Below, piece after piece: positions 1 to 9,243 of a stretch of 51,056 bases of DNA; position 1 is the first letter of the stretch, and each line of letters opens with the position of its first letter. The notes beneath the pieces are model-generated. The model was not told the origin of the DNA, did not search any database, and saw only the letters and a program-made list of their open reading frames with translations. Source of the stretch: a virus. Made by a program: the position numbers and the translations under genes. Location of the stretch: IMG/VR virus record IMGVR_UViG_3300025010_000084, positions 1 to 51,056 of that record, one strand, 5' to 3'.

Positions 1-2
1 GG

Positions 3-3000
3 ATATTATCAACAGCTGATAGTATAATTGAAGATGTTAAAAAACAAGTGTTTAAAAAAGGTACTCCATTCAGGGCTGATAATAAAGGTCGTGGAAGGAT
101 TCTTTATGCTAAACATCAGTTAGCTGAGGCTCGTACTTTTAAGAATAAGATGAATGCTGATCAATATGGTGGTTATCGTGTTTGGAGAGAAAGACAATGG
201 CAGGATGGTGTCGAAATGTATCTTGACAGAGACGAATTGATGAGATTCTTTGCCAGAGGAGACCAGGAAAGAAGAGAGCAGTTTTATAAGATAAACAATA
301 TTCCATTTGAAAAAAGTGCTGTAATAGAGAACAATAATAATCTTATCATTGAGAATACCGTTGAAGACAATAAACTGGAAGAAGCAGTAGCAGGTGCAAC
401 AAAGATTTATTCCTCAGAGAAGAACATGGAATCTCTTATTGACAGTATGATAAAGCGTAGTAAGAGTTCACGCAGAAGCAAGTTATTAACAACTCTTAAG
501 AAAAGAATATTACAACAGGATCTTAAGATACGTGTTGGTGATCTTATTAAAGTAGGTAAATATGGAGAATGGGATTATGATGGTAATATAACTCTTGATC
601 TTGTTAACCTTTATGAAGATGATGGTCGGCTTGACATTGATAAGATAGACAGGATTCTCTTTCATGAGATAGTTCATGGATTATCGGTACTTGGTTTGCT
701 TGAAGATGCTAAATTTAGTGAAGATATAATGGCTCTTATAAATGAACACTTTAGCATAGATAGCAAGACAGGCAATCTAATATCGCTTCCTCATGCTAAA
801 ATTGCAATACAGGAGTATCTTGTTGATAACGGTTATGATCCTGATACATCAACAAAGGATCTTATGTTATTTATGGGATTAAGGACAAAAGAAGAATTTA
901 TAGCTGAACTGTTATCTAATGATGAGTTTGCCAGGATAATGAACCGGGTCAAAAGAGAAGGAGAAGAGAAGTCATTACTGAGAAAGATTATAGACAAGAT
1001 ACTTGAATTCTTTAATATAGGAAAGGATTTGTCATATGATTTCTTGCAGATAATACTTCATAGTCCTTATACTCCATCATTTACTAAAGAAGGAGAGATA
1101 TTCCGTAGTGCCTCTGGAAAGGCATATAGTAAGGTTTCTATGCCTTTTGAGGTAGAAGTGGAATCGGTAGTAGCAACGAACGTGGATGAGGTCAGAAAGG
1201 CTGTATTGGAGCGTGCTAAGAAGATTCAGGAGATATCATCCAGGGTAAAAGTAGATACTGATGCTACAGGAAGAGAGCTTTCAACATATTCTGTTAATGG
1301 TATTACACGTAAGATAAGAAGGATCACTGATAATGTAGGCGGTGCAATGTCATGGTTCAGCAATACAAAAATTGATCCTAATGTATCTTTTGGCCAGCAT
1401 ATGGCAGATCTTCGCTGGGGAACAGTGCCTCATGATCATAAATTTACTATTGATGGTATTGAGCAGAACTATGACCAATACAAAGAGAGAAGAGAGAAAG
1501 ACTTTATGCAGGGTATGATAAAAGGTAATATCATGCACCTTTATTTCAAGAAGATGTTTAATAAGATATTCAATCTCGGGTATAATGAAACAGATATACT
1601 CAAGAAGATGAATGATATTGCATCCATGAGTGAAGGGTCAACCAGGCCGGAACATTACTCCTGGCTTGAAGATAAAGGCATACAGGACCGTATATTAAGT
1701 CAGGCAGGAGTGAACATACTTAAAGATCCTGGTAGGTTCCCTGATGCTTTGAGAGATATAATAGCTTTACCTGAACAATCAATATATAGTGAGCTCCTTG
1801 GTATAGGCGGTACGACAGACTCTATGATATTCCATTCAGATGGTAAAGTTAGTATTATAGACTGGAAGACCGGTCAGAATTTTGGTAAGAGATTCAACGC
1901 TGAAGCAATGAAATATGGTATTCAGGATATATATATTTCAGACAATCAGAGAGAGAGAGCAAAGCTTCAGGTTATGTGGTATGCATTCCTTTACAAGCTT
2001 GAGTTTCCTGATATGAAATTCAGGGATCTTATGACAGTATGGGTCCCGGGAAGATTTGTTGCTGAAAGAGAAGACATGGACAGGTTTGTTGAAGTATCAT
2101 CATACCTGAGTATGATAAAGATGTTCCTTAATGACAAACAGGCTCTTAAAGATGCTGGTATTGATCCTAATGTTATGAAGAAGATTCTTGAAAAGAGTCC
2201 TAAGATATTTAATGTAGGAGAATATACCGATAAGGCAGGTGATGAATTATTCGAGAACCTTAAAGATTCACCTTTTCGCCCTGAAGAAGAATATAGAAGA
2301 AGAGTAAATGAGATCCAGATAATACTTGGAAAGTTTGTAACTGACAGGAAGATACGTGTTGATGAGCTTCCGGAATGGGAAAAGAAAAGGCTTGCACAGC
2401 TCTATAGAGAGATAGCGCATATAAAATCTGATCCTTCCCTGCAGCTCGATGTATATCCACAGGGAGATATTGGATGGGCAACACAATGGATAGGTAACTA
2501 TTCTGATGTTAACATGGGAATATTCCAGCCTTGGGTAAAAATACGTAATGAGAGATGGAATGCATATACCCAGAAACATGAAATGGATCTTCTCAGGCTC
2601 AATACATTTGTAGAACCTATTCTTAAAGAGTATATGAAAGGAAAGTTAAATATTTCCAGGGGAGGATATAGCAGGGTGGCTAATGTTAATTATGCAGAGC
2701 TCTTTGGATTTATGTATAAAGAATTCGAAAAGAATGGAGTTAAAGAAGAAAGATTATTAACAGAAACAGATCCGGAATGGAAAGGACTTAATAAGAATAA
2801 GCAAGATCTTCTTACGTTTCTTAATAATACATTTGCTTCATGGTTCGTTGGAGAAAAAGCTTATCTTAATCAGCAGGCTACAGTAATGAAAGGTAAGTCT
2901 TATTCCTGGCTCGATATATTCAATAAGAATAAGACAGAAGAGAGTAAGATGAAATATTATCCCGGATGGTTTCCAAAAACTATGAAGACCTATGAAGAAA

Positions 3001-4865
3001 TAAATTATGAAGAGGGAGCAAAGATTCTTGGAAAGATTCCTGGACATGGTGATATAATGGGAGCTAATATTATTGGACGATTTTCAGCTAAAAGAATAAA
3101 AGAAGCTGCCAAGAGACAGTTTACATGGTTCACGGAACAGGAGTTTGAGATGTATAATGATGTTACCATGTCTCTTCCTTTGAAATACATGGATAATCCT
3201 ATAGTTATCAATGACCGTAACTATACCAAGAATGCAGTATATATGTTCGATCAGTTCAATAAGTCAATGTTACATAAACAGTATATGGATAATGTATATG
3301 TAGTTGGAGAAGCATTAAAAGTATATCTTGAATTGCAGAAGTATTCCAATGGTCAACCTATGTTTGAAAATACTGCTAAGTTTCTTGAGAAGAAGCTTAT
3401 TGCTGATATTCAAAATAGGGTAGAGCCAATTAAATATACCGGCAAGCCTATAACATTTGGCAAAGCAAATATATCTCCTGATAAGATCCTTGAAGCATTA
3501 GTCCATTGGACAAGTGCTTCTATAATGTGGTTAAGACCTGTTCAGGGTACCGGTAATGCTATATTTGCCAAGATGCTTACCCATAGAGAGGCACTTAAAG
3601 GTACGATAGCAAGCAAGTTCCTTCATATAGATGGCGATGCTATTGACTTTACAGTATCGGATAATGCTTTTGCTGATGGAGTGTACTGGGGATCATTTAT
3701 AAAAGATGCAATGATAGGAGATCTTCGTAAGAATAAGATGTTCCTGCTTGCAAGGAAATTAAATTACATCCCTGATAACTATGATTATGCTACTAACAGA
3801 AGGTTTCTTTTATCTACTCGTAACCAGGCATTATCAGAATCATCAATGTATAAATTTTATAGTATAGGTGAAGAATATGTATCACTTACTACTATGACAG
3901 CCCAGATGAAACATCTTAAGCATCCCAAGACAGGAAAGTCATTATGGGATTCTTATGAGGTAAGAACAGAAAATGGAATAACAGATGTTTACTGGATAGG
4001 TGGTACCAGGGGATATGAAAAATCAGGTAAGAGTGGTGCAGCATCTTATACACCGATAACAGAATTAACAGGTCATGAGATAGCAAAACTAAAGAAAGTA
4101 CATGAAAGAATGCAGGGGGGATATCGCAAGGAAGAAGCTGCCAACCTGGAACTGTATGTGCTTGGGAAAGCTTTTGTCCAGTTTAAGAGATATTTCATGA
4201 GGCTTGTAATAAATGCCCTTGGCAGTAAACGCGAAGAGGTGGATCTTGGAACATATAAAAAGATGGAAGAATCACGTATAGATCCAGTAACAGGAGAGAA
4301 GATGGATGTGTATGAATGGCTTGCAAGAACTAATGAAGGACGATGGAGAACACTTATTAATGTTATTCTTACAGCTCTTAAAATTGGTAGTCCTGATTAT
4401 AAATGGAGTTCATTATCTACAGAACAAAAACAGAATATTGTCGATGCTATTCTCAGTATTGGAATGATAGCTCTTTCATATGCTGGTTATTTAGCATTAT
4501 TCGATGACAAAGACGATGATGATACATTTAAAAAATGGTGGATGAATTATATTATACAGAACCAGTCACAGCAGTATAATCCTATAGAGATGCTTCGTAC
4601 AATGGAGACAGTAACAAGACCTGTATCATTTGCCAGAGCATTTAAGTTTACTGAAGCATTTGGTCAGATGATGCTTGCCTCAGCAAACCTTGCACTTGGA
4701 GATAAAGAATCTGCTTTCACTCAGAAAGGACAGTTAAGAGGCTGGAATGAGTTTATGAGATCCGTACCATATGCTTCTGCCTGGCATGATATGGCAATGA
4801 AATTGCAAAATGCATCACAGACAGAAGCATGGTGGACTGAACATTGGGCTAATAAATGGCGTTAA
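3..4865 (+). CDS. Giant multidomain virion/cargo-type protein (5' end outside window): HExxH metallopeptidase motif plus PD-(D/E)XK-like nuclease motif
   Basis: The frame is open to the first base of the window, so the true start lies upstream; the first start-like codon inside is a GTG at 48, used for numbering here. At least 1,605 residues are present. A zincin-type motif HEIVH lies at residues 206-210. A GGTTDS segment (D591) followed by IIDWKTG (D605, K607) looks like the core of a RecB/Cas4-like PD-(D/E)XK nuclease. One hydrophobic helix lies near residues 1475-1495, just before an Asp-rich patch. Crassvirales carry very large proteins with such domains that are packed in the virion and ejected, so a cargo role is inferred from family knowledge and size. 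Its stop overlaps the stop of the convergent gene at 4862. No RNA polymerase DxDxD motif was identified. Confidence 0.75.
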   Translation: MLSTADSIIEDVKKQVFKKGTPFRADNKGRGRILYAKHQLAEARTFKNKMNADQYGGYRVWRERQWQDGVEMYLDRDELMRFFARGDQERREQFYKINNIPFEKSAVIENNNNLIIENTVEDNKLEEAVAGATKIYSSEKNMESLIDSMIKRSKSSRRSKLLTTLKKRILQQDLKIRVGDLIKVGKYGEWDYDGNITLDLVNLYEDDGRLDIDKIDRILFHEIVHGLSVLGLLEDAKFSEDIMALINEHFSIDSKTGNLISLPHAKIAIQEYLVDNGYDPDTSTKDLMLFMGLRTKEEFIAELLSNDEFARIMNRVKREGEEKSLLRKIIDKILEFFNIGKDLSYDFLQIILHSPYTPSFTKEGEIFRSASGKAYSKVSMPFEVEVESVVATNVDEVRKAVLERAKKIQEISSRVKVDTDATGRELSTYSVNGITRKIRRITDNVGGAMSWFSNTKIDPNVSFGQHMADLRWGTVPHDHKFTIDGIEQNYDQYKERREKDFMQGMIKGNIMHLYFKKMFNKIFNLGYNETDILKKMNDIASMSEGSTRPEHYSWLEDKGIQDRILSQAGVNILKDPGRFPDALRDIIALPEQSIYSELLGIGGTTDSMIFHSDGKVSIIDWKTGQNFGKRFNAEAMKYGIQDIYISDNQRERAKLQVMWYAFLYKLEFPDMKFRDLMTVWVPGRFVAEREDMDRFVEVSSYLSMIKMFLNDKQALKDAGIDPNVMKKILEKSPKIFNVGEYTDKAGDELFENLKDSPFRPEEEYRRRVNEIQIILGKFVTDRKIRVDELPEWEKKRLAQLYREIAHIKSDPSLQLDVYPQGDIGWATQWIGNYSDVNMGIFQPWVKIRNERWNAYTQKHEMDLLRLNTFVEPILKEYMKGKLNISRGGYSRVANVNYAELFGFMYKEFEKNGVKEERLLTETDPEWKGLNKNKQDLLTFLNNTFASWFVGEKAYLNQQATVMKGKSYSWLDIFNKNKTEESKMKYYPGWFPKTMKTYEEINYEEGAKILGKIPGHGDIMGANIIGRFSAKRIKEAAKRQFTWFTEQEFEMYNDVTMSLPLKYMDNPIVINDRNYTKNAVYMFDQFNKSMLHKQYMDNVYVVGEALKVYLELQKYSNGQPMFENTAKFLEKKLIADIQNRVEPIKYTGKPITFGKANISPDKILEALVHWTSASIMWLRPVQGTGNAIFAKMLTHREALKGTIASKFLHIDGDAIDFTVSDNAFADGVYWGSFIKDAMIGDLRKNKMFLLARKLNYIPDNYDYATNRRFLLSTRNQALSESSMYKFYSIGEEYVSLTTMTAQMKHLKHPKTGKSLWDSYEVRTENGITDVYWIGGTRGYEKSGKSGAASYTPITELTGHEIAKLKKVHERMQGGYRKEEAANLELYVLGKAFVQFKRYFMRLVINALGSKREEVDLGTYKKMEESRIDPVTGEKMDVYEWLARTNEGRWRTLINVILTALKIGSPDYKWSSLSTEQKQNIVDAILSIGMIALSYAGYLALFDDKDDDDTFKKWWMNYIIQNQSQQYNPIEMLRTMETVTRPVSFARAFKFTEAFGQMMLASANLALGDKESAFTQKGQLRGWNEFMRSVPYASAWHDMAMKLQNASQTEAWWTEHWANKWR

Positions 4866-5263
4866 AACAACAATTCTGTATCATCAACTTTCTTTTCAGG
4901 GACCGGTTCTTCAACCGGTTCTTCTTTTTGTCTGAGCTCATCCTTTAGAATATAAAGATTACCATCTTTAAAATATTTAAGCATTTTATTCATGTCTGTA
5001 TAGGGTTGTAATATCCGGTAATAATATCTACTTTCTGATTGTACATGAATAAGTACATCAAGCCCTTCAAAGATCTCAAGATTATCTTTATTATCGCTTC
5101 TTTTATGTTTTTTAAGACGATAAAGATCCCGGAAATTAAGGCATTTGGTAAAATGGTCCGGTAATTCATCAAAGTAACTACAAAGAATAGGTGTCTCCGG
5201 ATCATCACCATATGGCATATGTAATCCAAGAAGTTTCATATCATGACTTAATACTTCATTCAT
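4862..5263 (-). CDS. Hypothetical protein, 133 aa, acidic Glu/Pro-rich tail
   Basis: No recognisable domain. The body is mixed alpha/beta with many aromatic residues. The last 25 residues are a Glu/Pro/Lys-rich tail with repeated EEPV units, encoded by a doubled GAACCGGTT sequence. The start ATG overlaps the TGA of the lysozyme-like gene (ATGA), so the two are translationally coupled. It is the most promoter-distal gene of the minus block, and its stop overlaps that of the convergent giant gene, so no intergenic terminator separates the two strands here. Confidence 0.7.
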   Translation of the reverse strand: MNEVLSHDMKLLGLHMPYGDDPETPILCSYFDELPDHFTKCLNFRDLYRLKKHKRSDNKDNLEIFEGLDVLIHVQSESRYYYRILQPYTDMNKMLKYFKDGNLYILKDELRQKEEPVEEPVPEKKVDDTELLF

Positions 5264-5691
5264 AAGTGCTCTTTTATCTTAAGGTAATATTTATATGTTG
5301 ATTTCTTTTGCATTCCTTTAGGGCCACCATTCCAATCTCTGCTTATACGTTCTGATTCAGAATAATGATTTTTTACTGCATAATGAATAAAAACCTGTTT
5401 TGACTTCACCGGACAAAACATATCAGTCTCATAATATCTGATCCCGGTCTGTTTGTAAAAGTCATCAAGCCGGGATAATCTTATCTGAACAATACCATAT
5501 GACCATTTTTTCATGTGCTTATCCCCGATTGCATAGGGATTGAAGTTACTTTCTATAGCACAGGTAGCGTTCCATAGTGCCTCATAGGGCTTTATCTCTG
5601 ATGGTGCGAATATTACCATGGTTGGAGATGGAGGAGCCGTTAAAAGGGCACAAAACAAGCTGATTATTAAAGTTAGTGTCATAATTTTCAT
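5260..5691 (-). CDS. Secreted lysozyme / lytic transglycosylase-like protein (143 aa)
   Basis: The N-terminus (residues 1-20) is a hydrophobic signal peptide or anchor. It is followed by an SLT/lysozyme-like core: AIESNFNP (candidate catalytic E47), then a YGIVQIR segment and a late RDWNGGP motif, the arrangement seen in goose-type lysozyme and soluble lytic transglycosylase folds. The expected role is cleavage of peptidoglycan in the periplasm, either at lysis or at entry. The domain is short for the family. Placement next to the end of the giant virion gene fits either role. The fold assignment rests on motif spacing only. Confidence 0.65.
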   Translation of the reverse strand: MKIMTLTLIISLFCALLTAPPSPTMVIFAPSEIKPYEALWNATCAIESNFNPYAIGDKHMKKWSYGIVQIRLSRLDDFYKQTGIRYYETDMFCPVKSKQVFIHYAVKNHYSESERISRDWNGGPKGMQKKSTYKYYLKIKEHL

Positions 5692-5725
5692 ATCGCTTTT
5701 TTAAGTGAATATTATAAATGGAAAA

Positions 5726-5754
5726 TGGATCTTAGCACTCAAGGGTTCGATCCA
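5726..5754. repeat. Short inverted repeat in the lysozyme-RusA gap
   Basis: TGGATC (5726-5731) and GATCCA (5749-5754) are perfectly complementary around a 17-nt loop. The 89-bp gap between the genes at 5691 and 5781 holds nothing else. There is no T-run, so this is not a canonical terminator. It may be a processing or regulatory hairpin, or chance. Confidence 0.25.
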
Positions 5755-5780
5755 GTTCCATCCTAATTAAACCAATTAAA

Positions 5781-6164
5781 TTAGTCGTTTGTCCCGATAA
5801 GTATCTTACCGGTATATCCCCACATCTTAGATAGATTTCTGATTTGCCAAATATAACTGTCATCTTCTTCACACAGACAATCAAAAAAGCTTTTTGTGAA
5901 GTTATCCAGGTCAGGACGTTGTTTATGTGGTTTACCCTCATAAGCTACCTTTTTCTTTTGCGACCAGCTTTCTGGCATTGGAATTACAAAGATAAGATAT
6001 TCTATGGAATCGGGTAATGTTTTCAATCCGTACTTATTGGCTTGTAGCCTGAAAAGATCTTTAAAAGCCCAATAATGATCTGTTACATGACGTTTTTTCC
6101 ATTTATCAGATCGTACCATTCTCGGTTTAGCTACCGGATCTATTTCAAATATAAAATTTCTCAT
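5781..6164 (-). CDS. rusA: RusA-family Holliday junction resolvase (127 aa)
   Basis: RusA cleaves four-way DNA junctions, using a dimeric acidic active site, to resolve recombination intermediates before packaging. The signature is clear: a KPRM start segment (residues 13-16), KPHKQRPDLDN at residues 78-88 with D85 and D87 (the counterparts of the E. coli catalytic Asp pair), K91 in FTKSFFD, a conserved DD at 101-102, and a late K113-containing strand. Length matches the family (about 120 aa). It lies just after the winged-helix gene in the minus block, consistent with a replication/recombination role. Confidence 0.85.
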   Translation of the reverse strand: MRNFIFEIDPVAKPRMVRSDKWKKRHVTDHYWAFKDLFRLQANKYGLKTLPDSIEYLIFVIPMPESWSQKKKVAYEGKPHKQRPDLDNFTKSFFDCLCEEDDSYIWQIRNLSKMWGYTGKILIGTND

Positions 6165-6166
6165 TT

Positions 6167-6631
6167 TTAATAGGTTAATTCACCATTAGCGAATGATATT
6201 TGTCTTTGTATTCCTTCAGGCTTCTTCCCCCATTCTTTCATTTGACGTTTAAGGGCTCTGCGGATCTGGTAGATCGATCTTAACCGGTCATCAATACTTC
6301 CTATGTAATTCTCTATTTCCTCTTTCTCATTAGAGATAAAGTACCCTACAGCTGTAGCTACAAGGAAAGGGATAGTATCTGTTACCCGGAGTATATGTAT
6401 CATATGTCTTATCCTTGCTGGTCTTGTTTTAATTATCCATGAAAGATCAGGATCTTCATTATCCGGTTTATACATAGGATTTAAAACATTTATATCTTTT
6501 AGAATTTGATCATTTTTAACCGCCTTATCCTTGCCTATTGCAAGAGTAAGTATCTTTAAAATTCTTGGCATGATATAATTTGCCTCATCTTCTGTTAATT
6601 CAGAAGTATAGTCTTCAAATGTCCTGATCAT
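6167..6631 (-). CDS. Putative winged-helix DNA-binding protein (154 aa)
   Basis: I start it at the ATG at 6631 (MIRTFEDY) rather than the upstream TTG at 6655. The pattern is a helical N-terminus, a DQILKDINVL segment, then RPARIRHMIHILRVT and LVATAVGYFIS, followed by a basic helix (RALKRQMKEW). This resembles a small winged-helix family common in phage replication cassettes (helix, recognition helix, wing with GYF/Y, then a coiled C-terminus). Function is unproven; DNA binding or regulation is inferred. It overlaps the 39-aa membrane peptide gene by 17 bp. Confidence 0.65.
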   Translation of the reverse strand: MIRTFEDYTSELTEDEANYIMPRILKILTLAIGKDKAVKNDQILKDINVLNPMYKPDNEDPDLSWIIKTRPARIRHMIHILRVTDTIPFLVATAVGYFISNEKEEIENYIGSIDDRLRSIYQIRRALKRQMKEWGKKPEGIQRQISFANGELTY

Positions 6632-6734
6632 AATACTTATTATAAAGTTCAACAACTATCCAGGCGAAAACAAATAAAGCTATTACTCCAAAAACTATCA
6701 AAGTAATTATTGTCAAAGGATTTAATTTTACCAT
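6615..6734 (-). CDS. Small single-pass membrane peptide (39 aa)
   Basis: ATG at 6734 and TGA at 6615-6617 give a 39-residue peptide with one strongly hydrophobic helix (residues about 7-28, rich in Ile, Val, Leu and Phe) and a charged, Tyr-rich C-terminus. It fills an otherwise empty gap and overlaps the next gene by 17 bp, as expected in a compact operon. It could be a small inner-membrane regulator or a holin/spanin-type peptide; nothing decides between these. Confidence 0.5.
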   Translation of the reverse strand: MVKLNPLTIITLIVFGVIALFVFAWIVVELYNKYYDQDI

Positions 6735-6735
6735 A

Positions 6736-7053
6736 TCAAATTATATTTAATGGTGGATTCCAATGTGTTATAGTTCCATCAGGATTTATTGATGCTTCGG
6801 CCCATTGAGCTAATCCTTCAGATTGAAGCTTTCTCATCTGAATACAACTATTAAAGGGTCCTACGATTATTATCTTTTCAGATGGTTTTCCCGGATCAAG
6901 TATTTCTGGTACAATCACTAAGTTTTTATCCTTGCAGATAAACATCTTAATTGTTTTGTTTATTTTGAGGTCTTTGCCAGGATGGAGATATGGACATCTC
7001 CTTCCCTGACAAATAGACCGGCAATCAAATTCTAATATCTGACTCATTATCAT
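6736..7053 (-). CDS. Hypothetical Cys-containing protein (105 aa)
   Basis: The N-terminal 40 residues contain C11, C15, C20 and C40, the first three spaced like a metal site (CRSICQGRRC), so a zinc or FeS site is possible but not shown. The remainder is beta-rich with a WAEASINPDGTI segment. Starts at residue 1 (7053) or Met3 (7047) are both possible. No family recognised. Confidence 0.55.
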   Translation of the reverse strand: MIMSQILEFDCRSICQGRRCPYLHPGKDLKINKTIKMFICKDKNLVIVPEILDPGKPSEKIIIVGPFNSCIQMRKLQSEGLAQWAEASINPDGTITHWNPPLNII

Positions 7054-7070
7054 ACGTTAAATATACAAAA

Positions 7071-7310
7071 TTAATAGAGATTATTAACAATGATAGTGTT
7101 TTCACAATCACGTATCCTTTTACGATAAGTTTTTCTACGGAATTTATCAGATCATAGATTTTCTCTTTCTACAATTTTTTGTAGCCAATGTCTTATTTCA
7201 AAGCCATCCCAGTTTTCAGGAACACTTCCTTTCTCAAGTTTTTCAACCATATAATCAGTAATATCTTTTGTTATTGCTCTTGTAAGAGCAATCTGTTCGT
7301 TTTTATTCAT
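7071..7310 (-). pseudogene. Small conserved-type phage protein interrupted by an in-frame TGA
   Basis: From the ATG at 7310 the frame encodes 52 residues (MNKNEQIALTRAI..., including NWDGFEIRHWL) and stops at TGA (7152-7154). The same frame then continues for 26 clearly protein-like basic residues (SDKFRRKTYRKRIRDCENTI...) to TAA at 7071. No start codon precedes the second part. Phage proteins of this look usually run on through such a basic tail, so a single substitution (for example CGA to TGA) probably broke the gene; readthrough cannot be excluded. TGA is an ordinary stop elsewhere in the window. Confidence 0.65.
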
Positions 7311-7546
7311 CTGATTTTTATTAATTGATATTTACCCCAACCAAATTCAATGAATTTACAGTTATGAAGTCTTGCAAGATGATGAATATGTTCTCTGCAT
7401 CTTCTTTTTTCTGAGAAATAGAATGTTATTAATCCCGGATCTGCAAGCATTTCACAACTAAGATCATCAACAGATGTCATTACCTGTGCTATTCGTGGTC
7501 GATTTGCATCTATATAATCGACATATATACCAAAATAATATTTCAT
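7307..7546 (-). CDS. Hypothetical protein (79 aa)
   Basis: Small alpha/beta protein with no recognised domain; it contains an HIHHLARLHNC segment. Its TGA overlaps the ATG of the interrupted gene at 7310, and its own ATG overlaps the TGA of the upstream gene, so it is translated as part of the coupled minus-strand series. Confidence 0.65.
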   Translation of the reverse strand: MKYYFGIYVDYIDANRPRIAQVMTSVDDLSCEMLADPGLITFYFSEKRRCREHIHHLARLHNCKFIEFGWGKYQLIKIR

Positions 7547-7986
7547 ATGATAAATTTATATTGTCCGTTTTTTTCTCTCAGTTTAACCAATTTATTACAT
7601 GGAAATAATTCTTCCATATTAGGAATAAGTAACTTATCCTGAACACTTAAGATATGTTCAATGCTGTTCCAATCATGAAATTTATAATAGATATATCTAT
7701 TGTTAAGATGATCATCTTTCATGAATTCTGGTAGATCAAACATTAAAGTAGGAGTGGCCCAACCTTTATGAACAATACTTCTCTTACTCGATGCATAATC
7801 AGCTATTGAAAATATTGCTACTGCAAGTAAATAATTATGATTACGCAGAGATAGTTTTTTACGATAGTACACCATCATGAAAGGGAATGTGATTTCTAGT
7901 GGAATAATAGGTTCTTCTGGAATGGGATTTTTGTTGATAAAATCAATGAGTTGTCGATCCCATTCTTCTTTTTCAAGTTGTTTCAT
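7543..7986 (-). CDS. Hypothetical protein (147 aa)
   Basis: I prefer the ATG at 7986 (MKQLEKEEWD), which overlaps the preceding gene by 14 bp; an in-frame ATG at 8016 would add ten residues and a longer overlap. The middle part (YLLAVAIFSIADYASS) is moderately hydrophobic but does not look like a clear membrane helix. No family recognised. Confidence 0.6.
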   Translation of the reverse strand: MKQLEKEEWDRQLIDFINKNPIPEEPIIPLEITFPFMMVYYRKKLSLRNHNYLLAVAIFSIADYASSKRSIVHKGWATPTLMFDLPEFMKDDHLNNRYIYYKFHDWNSIEHILSVQDKLLIPNMEELFPCNKLVKLREKNGQYKFII

Positions 7987-8758
7987 CTGATTCAGTTTTT
8001 TCAAATTCTTTTTCAAAACTGATTAATTCACATTTTAATCTTTCGAGTTTTGCAATTACATTGTTATATTGAGGATCATCTTCAATAGGAAATAATTCGT
8101 TCCATTGTTGCTTAACATAATTAAATTTGTTTGTGAACTCAGTTATTTTTCTCTTTTTGGCAATAATTTTATTTTTAAGATCATGTAGTTTTTTTTCTTT
8201 AGGAGAAAGTTTTGAAAAGTTACCCCATGTCATTTCAACATATTTCTTAGGATTTTGTACCTGAAGAAGCGCAGCTCTGTATTTGAAATACCAGTTATAT
8301 TTAAGTCTTAATGTCCATGGAACTTCCCAATATAACCTGGTTATTTCTGCGCTTCCAAGAGTATCTGAAACTAAAATTCTTACCCAATGTACTCTTTGTC
8401 CGGTAATTGTTTCATCAATTTCCATTATTTTTAGAGGTAATATTATAGGTTCAGGATCTTTTTTCTTATTATTTTCCATAAACTCTAACCTGGCAGTAGA
8501 TGTTTCTTTTGATACTGGTTCAGTAATAGATTTGATTCCTGAATAATTGAAATCATCCATATGTCTTTTATTAAAGTCCTGAATTACTCCAAGAGTGGAT
8601 GCTCTTAGTCCTTTGAGATCATTAAGATCAGCTGTTAAAATCTTTACTAATGATGGTTCAGATATACTCATTTCATGATAAACATACTTTTTTTGTTTAC
8701 CTTTTTCTTTTGTAAGAATCGTATAGATCTTACGAAATTTTAATATATCGTCTTTCAT
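7973..8758 (-). CDS. Hypothetical protein with C-terminal coiled coil (261 aa)
   Basis: The N-terminal third is helical (a possible HTH around residues 30-60: SEPSLVKILTADLNDLKGLRA), the centre is beta-rich (residues about 100-165), and residues about 185-255 are a Lys/Glu-rich heptad-like region consistent with coiled coil. The start ATG overlaps the end of the HNH gene. Function unknown; its place among replication genes is the only clue. Confidence 0.6.
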   Translation of the reverse strand: MKDDILKFRKIYTILTKEKGKQKKYVYHEMSISEPSLVKILTADLNDLKGLRASTLGVIQDFNKRHMDDFNYSGIKSITEPVSKETSTARLEFMENNKKKDPEPIILPLKIMEIDETITGQRVHWVRILVSDTLGSAEITRLYWEVPWTLRLKYNWYFKYRAALLQVQNPKKYVEMTWGNFSKLSPKEKKLHDLKNKIIAKKRKITEFTNKFNYVKQQWNELFPIEDDPQYNNVIAKLERLKCELISFEKEFEKTESDETT

Positions 8759-9225
8759 TTTTCCATTTTTCTTAATTCTTTTTGATAAATATGTGGATGT
8801 GAGATCTTAATATTTTTAATATAATCCATCCACCATATTAATTTTCTCCATGGCATAGAATCATAATCCATATGGCACTTATGATGTGCCAGCGACCAGT
8901 CATCTTTATTGAGTAGTTTATCTTCATCTCTTCCATCCAGATGATGACAATCAGGTTCTTTTCCTATTTCTCCCTGACAAAAGATACAGAATATTCTTCC
9001 CTGTGGATCTTTAGCTCTTTCGTCCTCTATAAACAACTTTCTGTCTATGGAATACTGTCGCTCTTCTTTTGCACGATCTTCTGTCCTGTGTGGTATTACA
9101 TAGGTCTTTTTAACCTTTTTATCCTCTTTAGGCTTAAGATATTTCTGTTTATAATGGTTTATACACCATCCTCTTGCATAAAGAGGTTGAATACAGCCAG
9201 GTTCAGAACATAGTTTATTTGACAT
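8755..9225 (-). CDS. HNH-type nuclease-like protein with N-terminal zinc finger (156 aa)
   Basis: The start is set at the ATG at 9225; a longer frame upstream runs through a terminator and is rejected. Residues 6-24 form a C-x4-C-x9-C-x2-H zinc motif. The core has C80-x2-C83, PDCHHLDGR (H94, H95), W110 and HHKCH (H114, H115, C117, H118), the layout of an HNH (beta-beta-alpha-metal) nuclease with a structural zinc. It could act on phage DNA in recombination or packaging, or be a free-standing homing nuclease. The gene is the first after a strong terminator. Confidence 0.7.
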   Translation of the reverse strand: MSNKLCSEPGCIQPLYARGWCINHYKQKYLKPKEDKKVKKTYVIPHRTEDRAKEERQYSIDRKLFIEDERAKDPQGRIFCIFCQGEIGKEPDCHHLDGRDEDKLLNKDDWSLAHHKCHMDYDSMPWRKLIWWMDYIKNIKISHPHIYQKELRKMEK

Positions 9226-9243
9226 TTTAATTGGTTTAGTTAA

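Noticed and set aside
3620-3665. An Asp-rich DGDAID segment in the giant protein as an RNA polymerase catalytic motif
   Set aside because: crAss-like virion polymerases use DxDxD; spacing and neighbours here do not match and no other polymerase motif was found.
5735-5765. A tRNA fragment (GGTTCGATCC) before the lysozyme-like gene
   Set aside because: The T-stem bases do not pair and no cloverleaf fits; it is part of a simple inverted repeat.
5732-5941. A 69-codon frame overlapping rusA
   Set aside because: Same-strand frame inside the clear RusA coding region; a shadow.
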